Shown piece after piece: positions 27,649 to 38,800 of a DNA stretch of 64,000 bases. A program made the translations under genes and the position numbers. Origin of the DNA: Citrus sinensis (taxonomy: Eukaryota; Streptophyta; Magnoliopsida; Sapindales; Rutaceae). The notes under the pieces are model-generated. The model saw only the letters and a list, made by a program, of their open reading frames with translations. It did not search any database and had not been told where the DNA came from. The stretch's first letter is position 1; every line of letters starts with the position of its first letter. The stretch is taken from the NCBI RefSeq assembly GCF_022201045.2, contig NC_068563.1, positions 25,703,001 to 25,767,000 of the forward strand, given 5' to 3'.

Positions 27649-29394
27649 CTATGCATATTGCGGCTCACTGACGGGGGACACTCCATCTACGTACTCACCC
27701 AAGTACTGGTTCCTCACCAAATCCTCCACCTGAATCCTTAGGTCACGGCATTGGTTGATAGTATGACCGTGAGTGTTGTGGAATTTGCAGAACCTGCTCT
27801 TATCACGCCGGTGAGCGGGTTTTGTTATAGGGGCCGGAGGGTACAATAGGCCTCGTCCCTCGATCCTCTCATATAATTCCTCCATGGAAATCTTTAATGG
27901 CGTGTACTGTCTATATGCCGAGCTCTGGTCTACTAGCTGAACTGCTCGGCTATCATGAATGTCACCTCGGGTTGGCATAGCGGATGGCTGCTCTGGTCGT
28001 CCCGACCTGTAATTAGGTGCACTTAAACTTCTGGGACTGCTGTGATAAGGGTGGGCAGCCATCTGCCTGAATTCTCGCTGCCGCTCTGGGATCGGAGGGC
28101 GCGGAGGTTGGGCCCGGCTGTGTTGGAACTGTTGTGCTCTCGGAGCTATGGGGTAAGGGCGGGTCCGAGCTGAAATTCCACCCATCCCTGAAGATTCTCT
28201 AGGTCGCTTTACCGACCCGCTCCCTTTCGGGGCTCTCCGTTCCTTTTGCCTCAGCTCTTCCAGCTGTTCACTTTTAAGTCTAGCTGATTTCTCCTCTTCG
28301 ATTTCAATATCTCGTCTCGCCTGCTCATACCCCGACGAGTAGTTCTGTACGAGGGGGCTCCTTAGGTTATACCACAATCGGCCGATTCTTACACCTTCTT
28401 TTAATCCCCTCAACGCCTGCGGGTGATTAAAAGCTCCCAAATCCAGCACGGCTCGGTGATATCGTTTCACAAAGTCTCGCAGGGATTCATGATCCTCCTG
28501 TTTCATCCCCATCAGTTCCATCATGTCGTCCTCCGGGGCCACTGCCCCTCGGAACTGCTCGGCCAACTCCTGGCACATCTGCTCATACCCCTTTATTCCT
28601 CCTCGGGGCAGCTTGCGGTACCATTCTCGGGCTCGTCCCTCTAATGTCAACGGGAACACCCTGCACCTCTGAGCTGGTGTCAGTCCCTGCACACCCGTCA
28701 TGTCGTTGAAACGCTCAATGTGCACCAACGGGTCACTTCGCCCGGAGTATTTGAGGTCGGGGAAGCGGAAATCTCTTGGAATGATGGTACTCATGATCTC
28801 AGTTGATAACGGAGATTCTTCATCTAGCATTATCCTCCAGCTCGGGGGCTTTTTCTTTCCCTGCATCTCCTCTATCACCTGCGCCAACCTGCGCACCTCC
28901 CCCTCCAGTTCTATGGCACGATTAGGGTCACGTGCAACTACCTGGTCTCGCTCCTGCTCAACGTTCTGCAACCGCTGTCTGATTTCTCCTTCATCGACAC
29001 TGGCCCCTCGGCCATTTATTTCCAGTATCCGTCCGGGGCGAGGTTGATCTCTCCCTTCATCCACGTGTTCCCCTGGGACCCGACCAGTACTTCGGTGGGG
29101 ATGCACCCCGTTAGGTTGGTCTGCGGGCGGAGGGATCTCCCCGACTCTACGCCCCCGGAGGTTGGGTTCGGCTCCAACTTCATCTCTTCCCACGGGGGTT
29201 TCACAATCCCTTCTCCGCTCGTCCCTCAGCTCAAACAATACGGCCGCGAGAGTCTCCATTTGTTTCTCCATTCGCTCCAGTCTATCTTGCATCATCCTCT
29301 CTTGGGCTTCATTTGCAATCTCCCGGAGAGTGATTGTCTCCACCGTTTCATTGTCCTCCCTTAAAGTATCCTTTCTTGACACATCCATATCCAA
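27649..29394 (-). CDS. Gypsy gag polyprotein
   Basis: 581 codons from ATG at 29394. A long charged coiled-coil N-terminus (ERMMQDRLERMEKQMETLA) leads to a retrotransposon gag core at about residues 205-330, with LKYSGRSDPLVHIERFND, AREWYRKLP and the ESLRDFVKRYHRAV segment. A basic, Arg/Pro-rich linker and a zinc-knuckle-like CKFHNTHGHTINQC near the C-terminus follow. Gag packages the RNA into virus-like particles. No break is visible. The stop codon is an amber TAG followed in the same frame by 16 codons leading into the pol ORF at 27600, so readthrough could join the two. Confidence 0.93.
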   Translation of the reverse strand: MDMDVSRKDTLREDNETVETITLREIANEAQERMMQDRLERMEKQMETLAAVLFELRDERRRDCETPVGRDEVGAEPNLRGRRVGEIPPPADQPNGVHPHRSTGRVPGEHVDEGRDQPRPGRILEINGRGASVDEGEIRQRLQNVEQERDQVVARDPNRAIELEGEVRRLAQVIEEMQGKKKPPSWRIMLDEESPLSTEIMSTIIPRDFRFPDLKYSGRSDPLVHIERFNDMTGVQGLTPAQRCRVFPLTLEGRAREWYRKLPRGGIKGYEQMCQELAEQFRGAVAPEDDMMELMGMKQEDHESLRDFVKRYHRAVLDLGAFNHPQALRGLKEGVRIGRLWYNLRSPLVQNYSSGYEQARRDIEIEEEKSARLKSEQLEELRQKERRAPKGSGSVKRPRESSGMGGISARTRPYPIAPRAQQFQHSRAQPPRPPIPERQREFRQMAAHPYHSSPRSLSAPNYRSGRPEQPSAMPTRGDIHDSRAVQLVDQSSAYRQYTPLKISMEELYERIEGRGLLYPPAPITKPAHRRDKSRFCKFHNTHGHTINQCRDLRIQVEDLVRNQYLGEYVDGVSPVSEPQYA

Positions 29395-29446
29395 TCGTTT
29401 GCTGCTTCTCCGATAATTACTAAGTTGGTGGTAGCTTTTTATTCAG

Positions 29447-29466
29447 CTCCCCACAGACGGCGCCAA
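29447..29466 (-). other. Gypsy primer binding site
   Basis: On the minus strand TGGCGCCGTCTGTGGGGA lies a few bases inside the 5' LTR. This GGCGCC-type site is common in Tat/Athila Gypsy elements. Confidence 0.7.
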
Positions 29467-29468
29467 AA

Positions 29469-30172
29469 TGTTGATGCCAAAATCTGCTCCTCCTTGGACC
29501 GACCAGATTCGCTCACCAACGTTTAAGTTCTCGACTGTTGCTTGAACCGCTAAGGCTGCAATTGCCCTTCTCTCTCTCTCACTAGACCTGCGTACACCAA
29601 AAACGGATCAGAGACGCCGGTGATTTTGCCGGCGTAAACCCTCCGATGCCTAAGTTAGCACAAGGTGTTTACGGGAAAACGATTAAATTTGGATTTACGA
29701 ATGGTTCGAGATTTGCTCAAAGTTTATAGGAAAATGGTCTGGTTGTAATTTGGCAGCGTTTTCCCTCTCTCAATTTTTCTGTCCCCTTCTTCATCGATTT
29801 CTTCCCATTTTATAGCCGCTGCCCCCACCTTTTCGTTTGCCCTTCATCCCACCTTTTTCGGGTATTGGCAACCCCTCATGGGGCTCTAACTGTTACATTG
29901 TGGGCAAACGTGGATCTCGCGTGTCCTTCGACGGCTCTGGAAAAGCGTAACTACTGCGATTCTGTGGGATCGTGTTCCCACTTTTCCGGGGATGAATGTC
30001 GGCTCGGTATATACCTCTGGTCGGTATGTTTCCTTGGTTGTATCCATCTCTGGTCGGCTCATGCTCGCCCCCGTGTTCTGCTCATATCATTTTGGCTGAA
30101 GCGATCCGTGCCGGGGCGAGAATAGTATCATGGTCGACCTGGTGCCGACCTGGTGCTCTTATGCACTCAACA
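29469..30172 (-). repeat. 5' LTR of the Gypsy element
   Basis: 704 bp, the same ends as 21263-21966, with about nine substitutions between the two. It is followed by the ATATT target duplication. Confidence 0.95.
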
Positions 30173-30466
30173 ATATTCTTATTATTAGTCTAGGAACTGT
30201 TCTCAGCAATATGGAAAATTTCCATAGCAAATTGTAATATTCACAATCTGATTATTAGATAATTAATTAATTGTTAATGTTGGTTATAATATATGCTAAT
30301 TTAACTATTTATTAAGATGAGCTGAAGAGAGGAGATATTCCTAAATCAATTCAATGTTACATGCATGAAACTAGAATTTCATAAGGTAAGGCTCTTGAAC
30401 ATATACGAGATTTGATTGCTGAGAATTGGATGAAGATGAACGGTGTTTGATTTGGAAACCCACATT

Positions 30467-32619
30467 TTTTTTTTTTTGAAAAACATGAATAATTCATAAA
30501 CAGTGGCAAAGAGAGTACATAAATGGCTACATGTGCAACATGGCTCTTAAATGAGCCAGGATAAGATACAGAAACTAGAGGCAGGTGCAAAGGGTCAAAT
30601 CAACTGTACCCAAAGAATTTGAAATGAAATTTGCAGGTTCAAGCCTAAAATTTCCAGCATGAATCAGCACATACGCCAACAAGATTACAGATGTAAAACA
30701 GCCAATGATTTAGTCATGCATGAAGTAGCATCCAGTTCATAAGCCATGTGATTTCTTGAGATATGGCTCCAGTTCATCCTCTTTTCCGACACGTCACATA
30801 CAGTCAAGAAGTCCAGCACCTAACCAAATATCTTAAACATTTCGACACCAAATATATGGTTTCTGTCCGCAACAAATGCAGCACTCCAGTCCATTGGAGC
30901 ATCAGGATGTACAGAGACCTCAGTCCAGCTGAGGTACATGAGATCTAGCTCCCATAATTTTCTCACTGCCTTGTTTCTACAGCCTATTTGACCATCCCAT
31001 TCACACCAGGAGACAGAAAGTATGAATAGCGACCACTACAGAACACAAGTTTTGGGTAGTACTCAATAACACGGGGAGGAAATGGAGAGGTTTGGATTCC
31101 AATCCAGAAGCCTCTTTCTATGTCATATCCTGCCAGTTTTTCAGTCTCAGAATAGACATAAAATATCCCATTGCAAACAACTCCAGAAGAAACAACCCCA
31201 AAATCTACTGGCAACCTCTGGATTTCCATCCATTTATTGGATACAGAATCATATATTTCTCCAGAATCCAAGGGCTCATCCCAAGATCCAAGGCCTCCTA
31301 CAGCAATCAAAACAAACCTTTTACTGGCTTTTGCGATTGACTGATCACTTTTTTGTCTAATAAACTTATATGACTTTCTGTTGGGCAACAACGAACCCTC
31401 AAATCCATCGAAAGAATTTCTGTATTGACGCCTTAGTGAAAGCCTATGAGGATCCTCATAAACATCTGACACCCCACCAAGTCGTGACCTGGGGAAACGC
31501 CTATCTTGATGACTCTGATGACATGGGATGATAGAGAACTCCGGACTCACCTCAGATATTCCTAAAATAGGCATTGATCTGGCATATCTCATAGATGCAA
31601 CTTTCCACCAAGATTTAGTTAAGGGACTAAATACCAATACTCTTTTGTGCGTCTTAAATGAACTCCCATCCACCCTTCCAAAGCTGGTCAAGCTTGAACA
31701 ACCCCCAACAACATAGACATCATCCATGATGCTGACAACAGAGAACATGAATCTTCCTTTGAGAATACTGGCATCAATCCTATGCCACTGGTCTTGAGAA
31801 ACATCCAGCGCATGAATCTCCCCAGAGTAATAGCCATCCTTAACAGCACCAAACAGAAACAACCAAGGATTTTGATGCAAACCTTCCCGTCTCATCTGCA
31901 GAAACCGAGGAGTGGTAGTCAAGTATCTCCATTTCTTGCACACAAGGCGAGCATTCATAAGACTCGTCAATGGGAATCTCACCAAGCACATCTCCAGAGT
32001 GTCATCCGGAAGAAAAATGTGCATCCTGCTATTTCTCACCGAATCTTGGAGTTCCAAGTTTTTGCTGTTACTTTTCTTCCAAAACTTCTCTTTCACCCCA
32101 TATGAGAAACAATCCACTCCCACTCCTATTTCCTCAGAACCACAAAATGGTTTGTATCCCTTTCCTTCTTCACTAGCACTTGACCTCCTCCTACTACTCG
32201 AATCCCCACATTCCTCTCCAGTTTCAGCACCTACTTTGCAACCCCCGCCTCTTCCATATAATGTGAGACATTTTAAAGACACCCCTTTCACATCATCCTC
32301 GTCATCCCCATCATAGTTTCTTAGATTCTTATTCCTCAATTTTCGGCTAACACTTCTAACAAGCCGTTTTGACACACTCAAAGATTCAAAATCCTGACGA
32401 AGAGAATCCTCCTCGCCAGTCGGACACTCACAGATCATTCTTCTCTTTTCCTTACCAAAACCTAAACCATATTCTCATTTCTATCTTCATACAAGCTCTT
32501 CATCCAATAAACCCACATGATGTAGAAATGTGAAAGCAAAATCGGTTTCTGCGAAGTCGTTGAATGTGAAAAAGCAAACAATATAAAGACGAGATTCCAG
32601 ATGTTGGCTCTGTCCGAGC
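30467..32619 (-). mobile_element. Processed retrocopy insertion (F-box/kelch mRNA)
   Basis: The inserted segment is flanked by a perfect 11-bp target duplication AAACCCACATT (30456-30466 and 32620-32630). It begins on the + strand with a run of 13 T (30465-30477), which is a poly(A) tail on the minus strand. Poly(A), target duplication and the uninterrupted frame are the marks of LINE-type retroposition of an mRNA. It landed in exon 7 of TPS-D, whose sequence is continuous in copies A, B and C at this point (GGAAACCCACATTTCG). Confidence 0.93.
30760..32438 (-). pseudogene. F-box/kelch-repeat protein retropseudogene
   Basis: ATG at 32438. 484 codons stay open to 30984. The N-terminus is Ser/Arg-rich (DFESLSVSKRLVRSVSRKL), an F-box lies at about residues 140-182 (LPDDTLEMCLVRFPLTSLMNARLVCKKW), and kelch-type segments follow (VVSIMDDVYVVGGCSSL, FVLIAVGGLGSWDEPLDSGEIYD). 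It looks like the At5g42350/At5g42360 family, substrate receptors of SCF ubiquitin ligases. A frameshift of one base near 31020-31035 ends the ORF early. The true C-terminus continues in another frame (SWCEWDGQ, KLWELDLMYLSWTEV), where a TAG at 30820-30822 replaces a Gln codon. The 5' leader (32439-32619) and 3' UTR (to 30478) were copied as well. The original gene must lie elsewhere. Confidence 0.85.
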
Positions 32620-32770
32620 AAACCCACATTACTTGTCCGACATTTTTATTAGGATTGCAATGAATTTGGCGAGAATGACTCACTGCAGGTACCAATTTAG
32701 AGATGAACACGATGTTCAAGAAAATACTAACGATCGTGTACTCTCTTTATTTATTGATCCCATTCCTTAA

Positions 32771-33540
32771 TTATGTAAATGTAGCATTGCTTACAACAAG
32801 GACTTTGTTTAGATGTGTGCAGTCGTGTGCTAGATCTCATAAATAAATGTGCATTTGCATACTATAAGGAGCATGACTGTGCTCATCAAATGGTTCCTCT
32901 TCATAATAAACAAATAAATGTTGTTTCAGTTTACAATCTCATTGTCGTTTTTGTAGTATTATACAAAGATATTTTAAGCGTGTTAAGTGTAAATTGAAAA
33001 ATGATATATCTCCCAAGACATTCTCTACATAGGTATTTTTGTCAATTGATAGAAATGCCCAGATACAATTTTTTTTAAGACCACTACGATGGTCTTAGAT
33101 CTTAAAACCTATTTGTTCTTCTTTAAAATTCTTCCCAAATCATGTTAAGACTGATTTGGTGTGCATAAATACTGAACCCAACGGCCCAAGATGTAATCTT
33201 ATCGTTTCTTCCATCATCCAAATTTTTTGAGAAAGTAAAAGGCAAAAGCTTACTTCAGTCTGCTTGCTGATCACTCGATCAATCATCATTCTTAAATCTC
33301 CAAATCTTTCTTTCAACTCATGTTCTCTTAGAATTAAAAGTAAAGACCATGACCAAATTAGTAGTTCAACTTTTCTGTATACACGTGATTAATTTTGCTG
33401 GTAGATAGAAATCTAGCCAGCTAGGTCCCAAAGCTTAATTTAAACAAGTAAGTCAGAGTTGGAATGCCCCATTTATTTAAATAACACAAAATGCTGGTAT
33501 GTTGCACCGGTGACCACAAGCCAGTTGAATAGATAATGTC
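32771..33540 (+). other. 3' flank of TPS-D
   Basis: Non-coding and homologous to the TPS-A flank (8825-9130 joined to 11152-11640), including 'GTGTGCAGTCGTG' and the 'GTTGGAATGCCCCATTTATTTAAAT' end. It shows the flank without the 2-kb block present downstream of TPS-A. Confidence 0.6.
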
Positions 33541-33949
33541 CCAATGTGCGCTGATTCCTCAAGTCCAATGTGCAAAGAAAAAAAAAAGGGTCGGGCGAAC
33601 AAAGCAAGCTGGCCGTAATACAATAACCCATTTATTAGAAACATAGGAGTAGCACAATTGGCACCCCTTAATAATCGTATTTAAACCCCGGTTTTAGTTC
33701 AATTCTAACCATACCTGAAATTACATTAAACGATAGATAAAAAACTAATGAAAATGGGTAATATGTTTTAAAGATAAAAATTAGAGATAACATTCTAAGA
33801 GGATTGGATAATCTTCCAAGTAAACTAAAGATCTAGAACTCTTAAGAGCAAATTTATCTAATACATCAGCAGGATTACAACCTCTTGGAATACGCCGAAG
33901 TCTAAAGTGCTATCATATTAAAATTAGCCTCTATACCTCTGAAATAATC
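33541..33949. other. Spacer between the TPS flank and the LINE
   Basis: No gene or clear repeat end was seen. It may include the LINE 3' UTR. Confidence 0.3.
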
Positions 33950-35800
33950 CAAAATAACTACATATATGACATTTACCTAAAACAAATTGAATAATCCATA
34001 GTGAATCCGACTCCACCACCAACGGGGACAAACTAGTCTCACTAGTGAGTTTTACACTAAAGCAAATCGCTTCAGCCTTTACAATATCCAAATCATCTGA
34101 AAAAACTCCCTGATCAACCCCACAACCATAACCTTTCCAACAATATTACGAATCACTGCTCCATAACCTACCCTGCCATTCACTTTATCCACAGCTGCAT
34201 TCACATTTTATTTATACTAATATGGAGGCTTCTCCCATTTCTGAACAGATAAAACACCACTACGTTGCACACAACTTCCATTGACAAATTGCACATTACC
34301 AAAAGATTGAACATATATCTATTTCGACCTATATATGATGGCACCACTTGAATCCTCTCATACAAATATCTATTTCGAGCTTCCCAAATGCTCCACATAA
34401 GCATCGCAAGTAAAGGCAATACAGCAAGCATAAGCACAGATCTTGCATACTAAAAAACCCCGTAAATCATATCTATTATTCTGCAAAACTAACACCTCAA
34501 ACTTAGTTAATTTTCACACCTCCTGGGCCTCACTACATCCCATTAAAACATGCATCAATGTCCCCTCTAAATGGCCACATACGACATATCGAATCTGGTA
34601 CAACTCTCTTTGATTTTAATTTTTCTATTGTTGGCAAAATATCTAATAAAGCTCACTAAAGAAAAATACGTACCTTTGGAGGAACATATAACTTTCAAAC
34701 AGCTTGCCACCTATATGATCATCACCTGAAGACATAGCACATAGTGAGTCACGTATCTACACAGCCAAATGATATCCTGACTTCGCTGAATATTCCTCTT
34801 GTTTAACATAATGCCATAGAATTTGTCCTCGCAATGCTAATATGAAGTTTAATCTTTAAAATCTGCTGAACATTCATTGGAAGAAAATGTTGTCAAAGTG
34901 TAGGTACACTCCAACAATTCCCAACTAAAATCAGATCTGCAACTACCGAATCATGAGGTAAAGTTGCACGGAACTAAGCCTGAAAGTACTAGGACATAGC
35001 AGCCAGTTACTACTATAGACACCAACATCCCTCCCACATCCCACTCTCCACCGAAGCTCCTTCATTAACAACTCTCTACCCCATATAATATCACGCCAAA
35101 TATACAATGGATTACTCCCCAGATCCATTTAAAAAAGGAGAAGTTGCGAAAATAATGATCCTTTGATACGCATGTCACTAAAGAGTCATCATAAAGCAGC
35201 AGCTGCCACATTTGCTTAGCCAACATCACTTGGTTAAAACACCCCAAATCCGTAAAACTAAGACCACCTAATTTTTTTGGGCGACTCATACAATCCCAGC
35301 CCAACCAATGAATCCTCCGTTGCTGCTCCTTCTTTTTAACTCATCACAAAGCCCCACTGGCAAACAAAAAACCCTCCATTGTATAAGCAAGTATCGTTTC
35401 GATCACAGCTTTAATCAGCACCTCTTCACCCCTCTTCAAATATACTGTGAAGACCACCCACTCAATCATCACACGATGCTGGAGCTCATGATCAAACTCC
35501 TTCTTTCATCCCACCATAGTCGGCAACTCTAAATATCTCTCATAGGTAGACACCACAGCAAAGCCGAGAACATTAGTCACCTCTCTATGGACAGCACAAA
35601 CAGTTGGACTAAAAAGCATTGAAGACTTTTCAAAATTAAAACATTGTCCAGACGCAGCAGAATAAATACCAAAAATCTCCTTTTAATTTTGACAATAACT
35701 AGTAGTAGCTCTACAAAAACATAACATTGTCAATTTATCATCTGCAAAAAAAATAAATGAGACACTAACAATTCCTTTGTAAAAAGTATTTCTCAAATAA
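33950..35800 (-). pseudogene. Decayed LINE retrotransposon (RT C-terminal part, RNase H)
   Basis: Minus-strand fragments in several frames line up in the order expected for a plant L1-type LINE. The RT catalytic FADD lies at about 35737-35748, then SGQCFNFEKSSMLFSP, then a YLELPTMVG segment, REEVLIKAVIETI near 35400, and WDCMSRPKKLGGLSFTDLGCFNQVMLAKQMW at 35304-35220. A zinc-binding RT-associated region containing MWSIWEARNRYLYE follows at about 34390. Last comes an RNase H-like tail (YGAVIRNIVGKVMV ... VVESDS) near 34170-34000. Numerous stops and frameshifts show it is dead. The 5' part (endonuclease) is missing, as usual for 5'-truncated insertions. No poly(A) tail or target duplication was identified. 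Confidence 0.75.
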
Positions 35801-35836
35801 GATGCGCAGTCTCAGTAGCATTAATATATATATATA

Positions 35837-38800
35837 TACTACAACAAAAATTAGTATATTTGACATTTATTAATTGACAATTTTTATACATTCACAATTA
35901 CAATATTTGTCACTTTATTAAATATTAGGCATGCCTCAAATATAACTTACACCTAATGGATATATATATATATACAGAAATGTTTCAATCCGGAATTTTA
36001 AAGTGCAGAAACGTCCGGAAAAACGTATAAACTGTGCGGTTTAAGCACTTTAAGTTTTAAGCTTTTAAAACCCCACGGTTTTAAAGTTTTCCTAGACGTT
36101 TCCCGCACTTTATGATCCCAGACCAGAAAACTACTATCTATATATATATGTTTCACTTTTTTTCACTAAGCATAAAGCGTTAGGTATTAAAAAAATGAAA
36201 AAAGAAAGAGAAGACGTGTTTTGATTATTAGGTGAAATTCCACTGGACACAGCAAAACGCAAACTCTTCTTCAATAAACGACGATTCAATAAGCTTGATG
36301 CCGCCATTTTTCATCTCCGATCAAAGCGCCTCCACATCCAAAATTAAAATACTGAGCCTTTATCTCCTGAGTCAGACGCTCTCTAATAGAATTAGGACCT
36401 GTCTCCATTGTTCATTCTCACTTCTCGATCGTGCGAAGAAGAACTAAGGTAATTATTTCACTGTCGCTTTCTTTCACACGATTGTTCTCTGTTGTGCAAA
36501 TTTTATTGAATTCGCAAGTGCACGAATCTATTGTAGAATAGATTAATGGTGACGAGTGTCGATCCCACGAGGAGGTGGGTTTTAATTATGTGTAGAATTA
36601 ATTTTCTATGAGGGTGGTTGGATTTGTGGTTAAAATGATTTGGTAAATTCTAAAATTTAAATTAGAATGGCAAGAATAAATTAAAACGAATTTTATTGAA
36701 ATGAAGTACTTGGGTATCCGGATCTGTATCAACAAGCACCAGGGCTAAATATTTCTTATTAATGTCAATTAAATCATGAGGGAGATTTCCACTCCTCATG
36801 AACCACACTTTAATCAATATGGTGCTAAGGGCTTATCGTGTCAAATAATAATAACTTTACACTAGGGAGCCGGTGAAACCAGGGCGGTATCTAGACAAGA
36901 TTATTAATATTTGTCGACGAAAAGTCAAAACATCCACAATAATTAGAGGGGAAGAGAAAGTAAATTTATCAAATAAAGCCCATGGAACATGTTGAGACTT
37001 CATGTTCAACCCAAGCTTGAAAGAAAATTAGCTACTCATAATTAAACTAGGGGCAAAATGAAAATTTATTAAAATACATAGAAAATACAAGATTGAGAAT
37101 GAATTACAGAAAATTGAATTCAAAAATTCAGTGATGCCAAATTAGGGGGGAGCCTCTTTTTTATAGATACACTGAGTAAATCATGACCATCGAATTAAAA
37201 ACATTTTGGACGCTCAAGATTGCACCACGACATCAGTCAACAGTACGCAGTTTGACCACGTGGTTTGAACAGTCAGGCAGCTTGAATAGTGACGAGGTTT
37301 GGTTGTAAATAATTCTGTGTATATGCATGTACCGTACACGATTTTTTGTCTACTGATATGTTGTCACGTCATCAATCAACAGTACATAAGAATTTTAGTC
37401 CAATAGGATCGTGACACCTCATCAGACAATGCCACATCATCGTCCTGTATATGTGAACAGTGTCGTTAACAGTAACACGGACAGTACCGTACATGTAAAT
37501 AGTATCGTACATGTGAACAGTGCTATTTTTCTTTTTATGCTCCTCCAAAGGTTTCGATTGTCCTAAGTTTAAAAGTGATGTCGGTTTTGCTATCTGATCT
37601 CTCGTTTATTGTGAAATAACCATGATGCCCCTAAAATACATAAAATACTTAATTAAAATAAAACACACATAATTAAATTACAAAAAACTTAAATACATAA
37701 AAGAAATGGTGTTAGTAAGACTTGAAATATAAAATGACGATTTTTTCCTTTATAAATATACACTTTCTAACACGCAACACTCTTTGTTCAATACCCTAAT
37801 TTTGATTTCTTTACTCGAAATGCCTTTAATTAATGAGATTTTTATTTATTGAGACTGTAAACTCACTCTAGGGTTTCAATTTCAGATAACAATTAGTATG
37901 GGTGATTTCACTATTTTGTCAAATTGATTTAATATCGGTCATAGAAAGTCACAATTTTTGGTTTGAGAAATGTCAATTCCTAAGCTTAGCTCTTGATTTC
38001 GGCTTCCATCTAGAACCTAGAAACAAATTCCTAAATCATTTAAGGTCTCATTTAAATTTTGCGTTTCACGATTTCACTTTGTATTCTCATTTAATTTTAT
38101 GCACGTTGATGATTATTTTACTGAGATCTGATTTTTTTCCTAAATTTTATCAATCGTAGCAATTTTGATTTACTTTGTTAAAATCATAGGCTCATTTCCT
38201 GTAACTGAAACTAAAACCAGAAAGCTTTAAAATTGATACATACAGACCTGTAACTACCTTCCCATGTTCTGTCCATGAATGGATATTGGCACTAGTATAT
38301 CAGTTTTGTTGATGATTAAGCTAGGTATAATGTTGGCTCTTTCGAAAGAGATAACTTTTAGTTGTCATATAGAAATTCAATTTTATTTTTTCTTATTTCT
38401 ATGTGTTGATACAAATCATGTCGGATTATGAATTTCATTTTGAAAGTATATATCTCGTTGAGTTGAATTGAAGAAATTCATATGGATTTGCATGGATTTT
38501 ATTTGAATGTTATTAATTTGATGTTCTTTGTAACTTATCACGATTAGTAAGTGTTGCTTTTCAATTAAGTAGTGATTCATTTATCATTGGGATAAAAAAA
38601 AAGTAGATGTGAAGGAAGAGCATGTTCAAGAGGTTAAGGACAACATGCTAGACTAATTATAGATTATTTCAGAGTTATGATTTGGCTTAAGCTACTCATG
38701 TCACCATTGTTATTTCGAAATCTGAATGGGTTTTCATCTCTCTTTCTCTTAGTTTTTGTGTGATTGTAGGAATGAATTTGTGGCATTATTATTTACAAAT

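Larger units (their letters stand above)
21263..30172 (-). mobile_element. Full-ended Ty3/Gypsy retrotransposon (Tat/Ogre-like) in TPS-D intron 6
   Basis: An 8910-bp element with two 704-bp LTRs (TGTTGA...TCAACA) and a 5-bp target duplication ATATT (21258-21262 and 30173-30177). Removing it rejoins a sequence continuous in intron 6 of TPS-A (CACAATTATATTCTTATT), so the insertion site is proven within the window. Gag and pol lie on the minus strand, hence the right LTR is the 5' one. Pol stops within RNase H and no integrase is visible, so this copy depends on relatives for movement. Between pol and the 3' LTR are a 58-bp minisatellite and an ORF on the opposite strand, both features known in Tat-lineage elements. 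By eye the LTRs differ at about nine sites in 704, with no indels, suggesting a young insertion. Confidence 0.95.
30178..32770 (+). pseudogene. Terpene synthase copy D: only exon 7 survives, split by a retrocopy
   Basis: After the Gypsy duplication comes the end of intron 6, then exon 7 from about 30316 to 30466. It resumes at 32631 and ends with TAA at 32768-32770. The two halves are separated by the F-box/kelch retrocopy. Exon 7 also has an in-frame TAA after MHETRIS and a stop at the GVxFGN position. Its variants ([21 protein letters not shown] ending) match copy A rather than B or C. Exons 1-6 are absent; only about 20 bp of intron 6 (to 21262) remain left of the Gypsy element. Confidence 0.88.

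Noticed and set aside
29044..29364. Plus-strand ORFs of more than 100 codons over the Gypsy gag
   Set aside because: Shadow frames of the minus-strand gag. The gag frame has the conserved motifs.
31912..32316. Plus-strand ORF of 134 codons opposite the F-box/kelch copy
   Set aside because: Shadow of the minus-strand retrocopy, whose frame shows the F-box and kelch motifs.
35065..35304. Independent small gene encoding a KKLGGLSFTDLGCFNQ protein
   Set aside because: This is a standard segment of plant LINE reverse transcriptases and lines up with other LINE pieces on the same strand.
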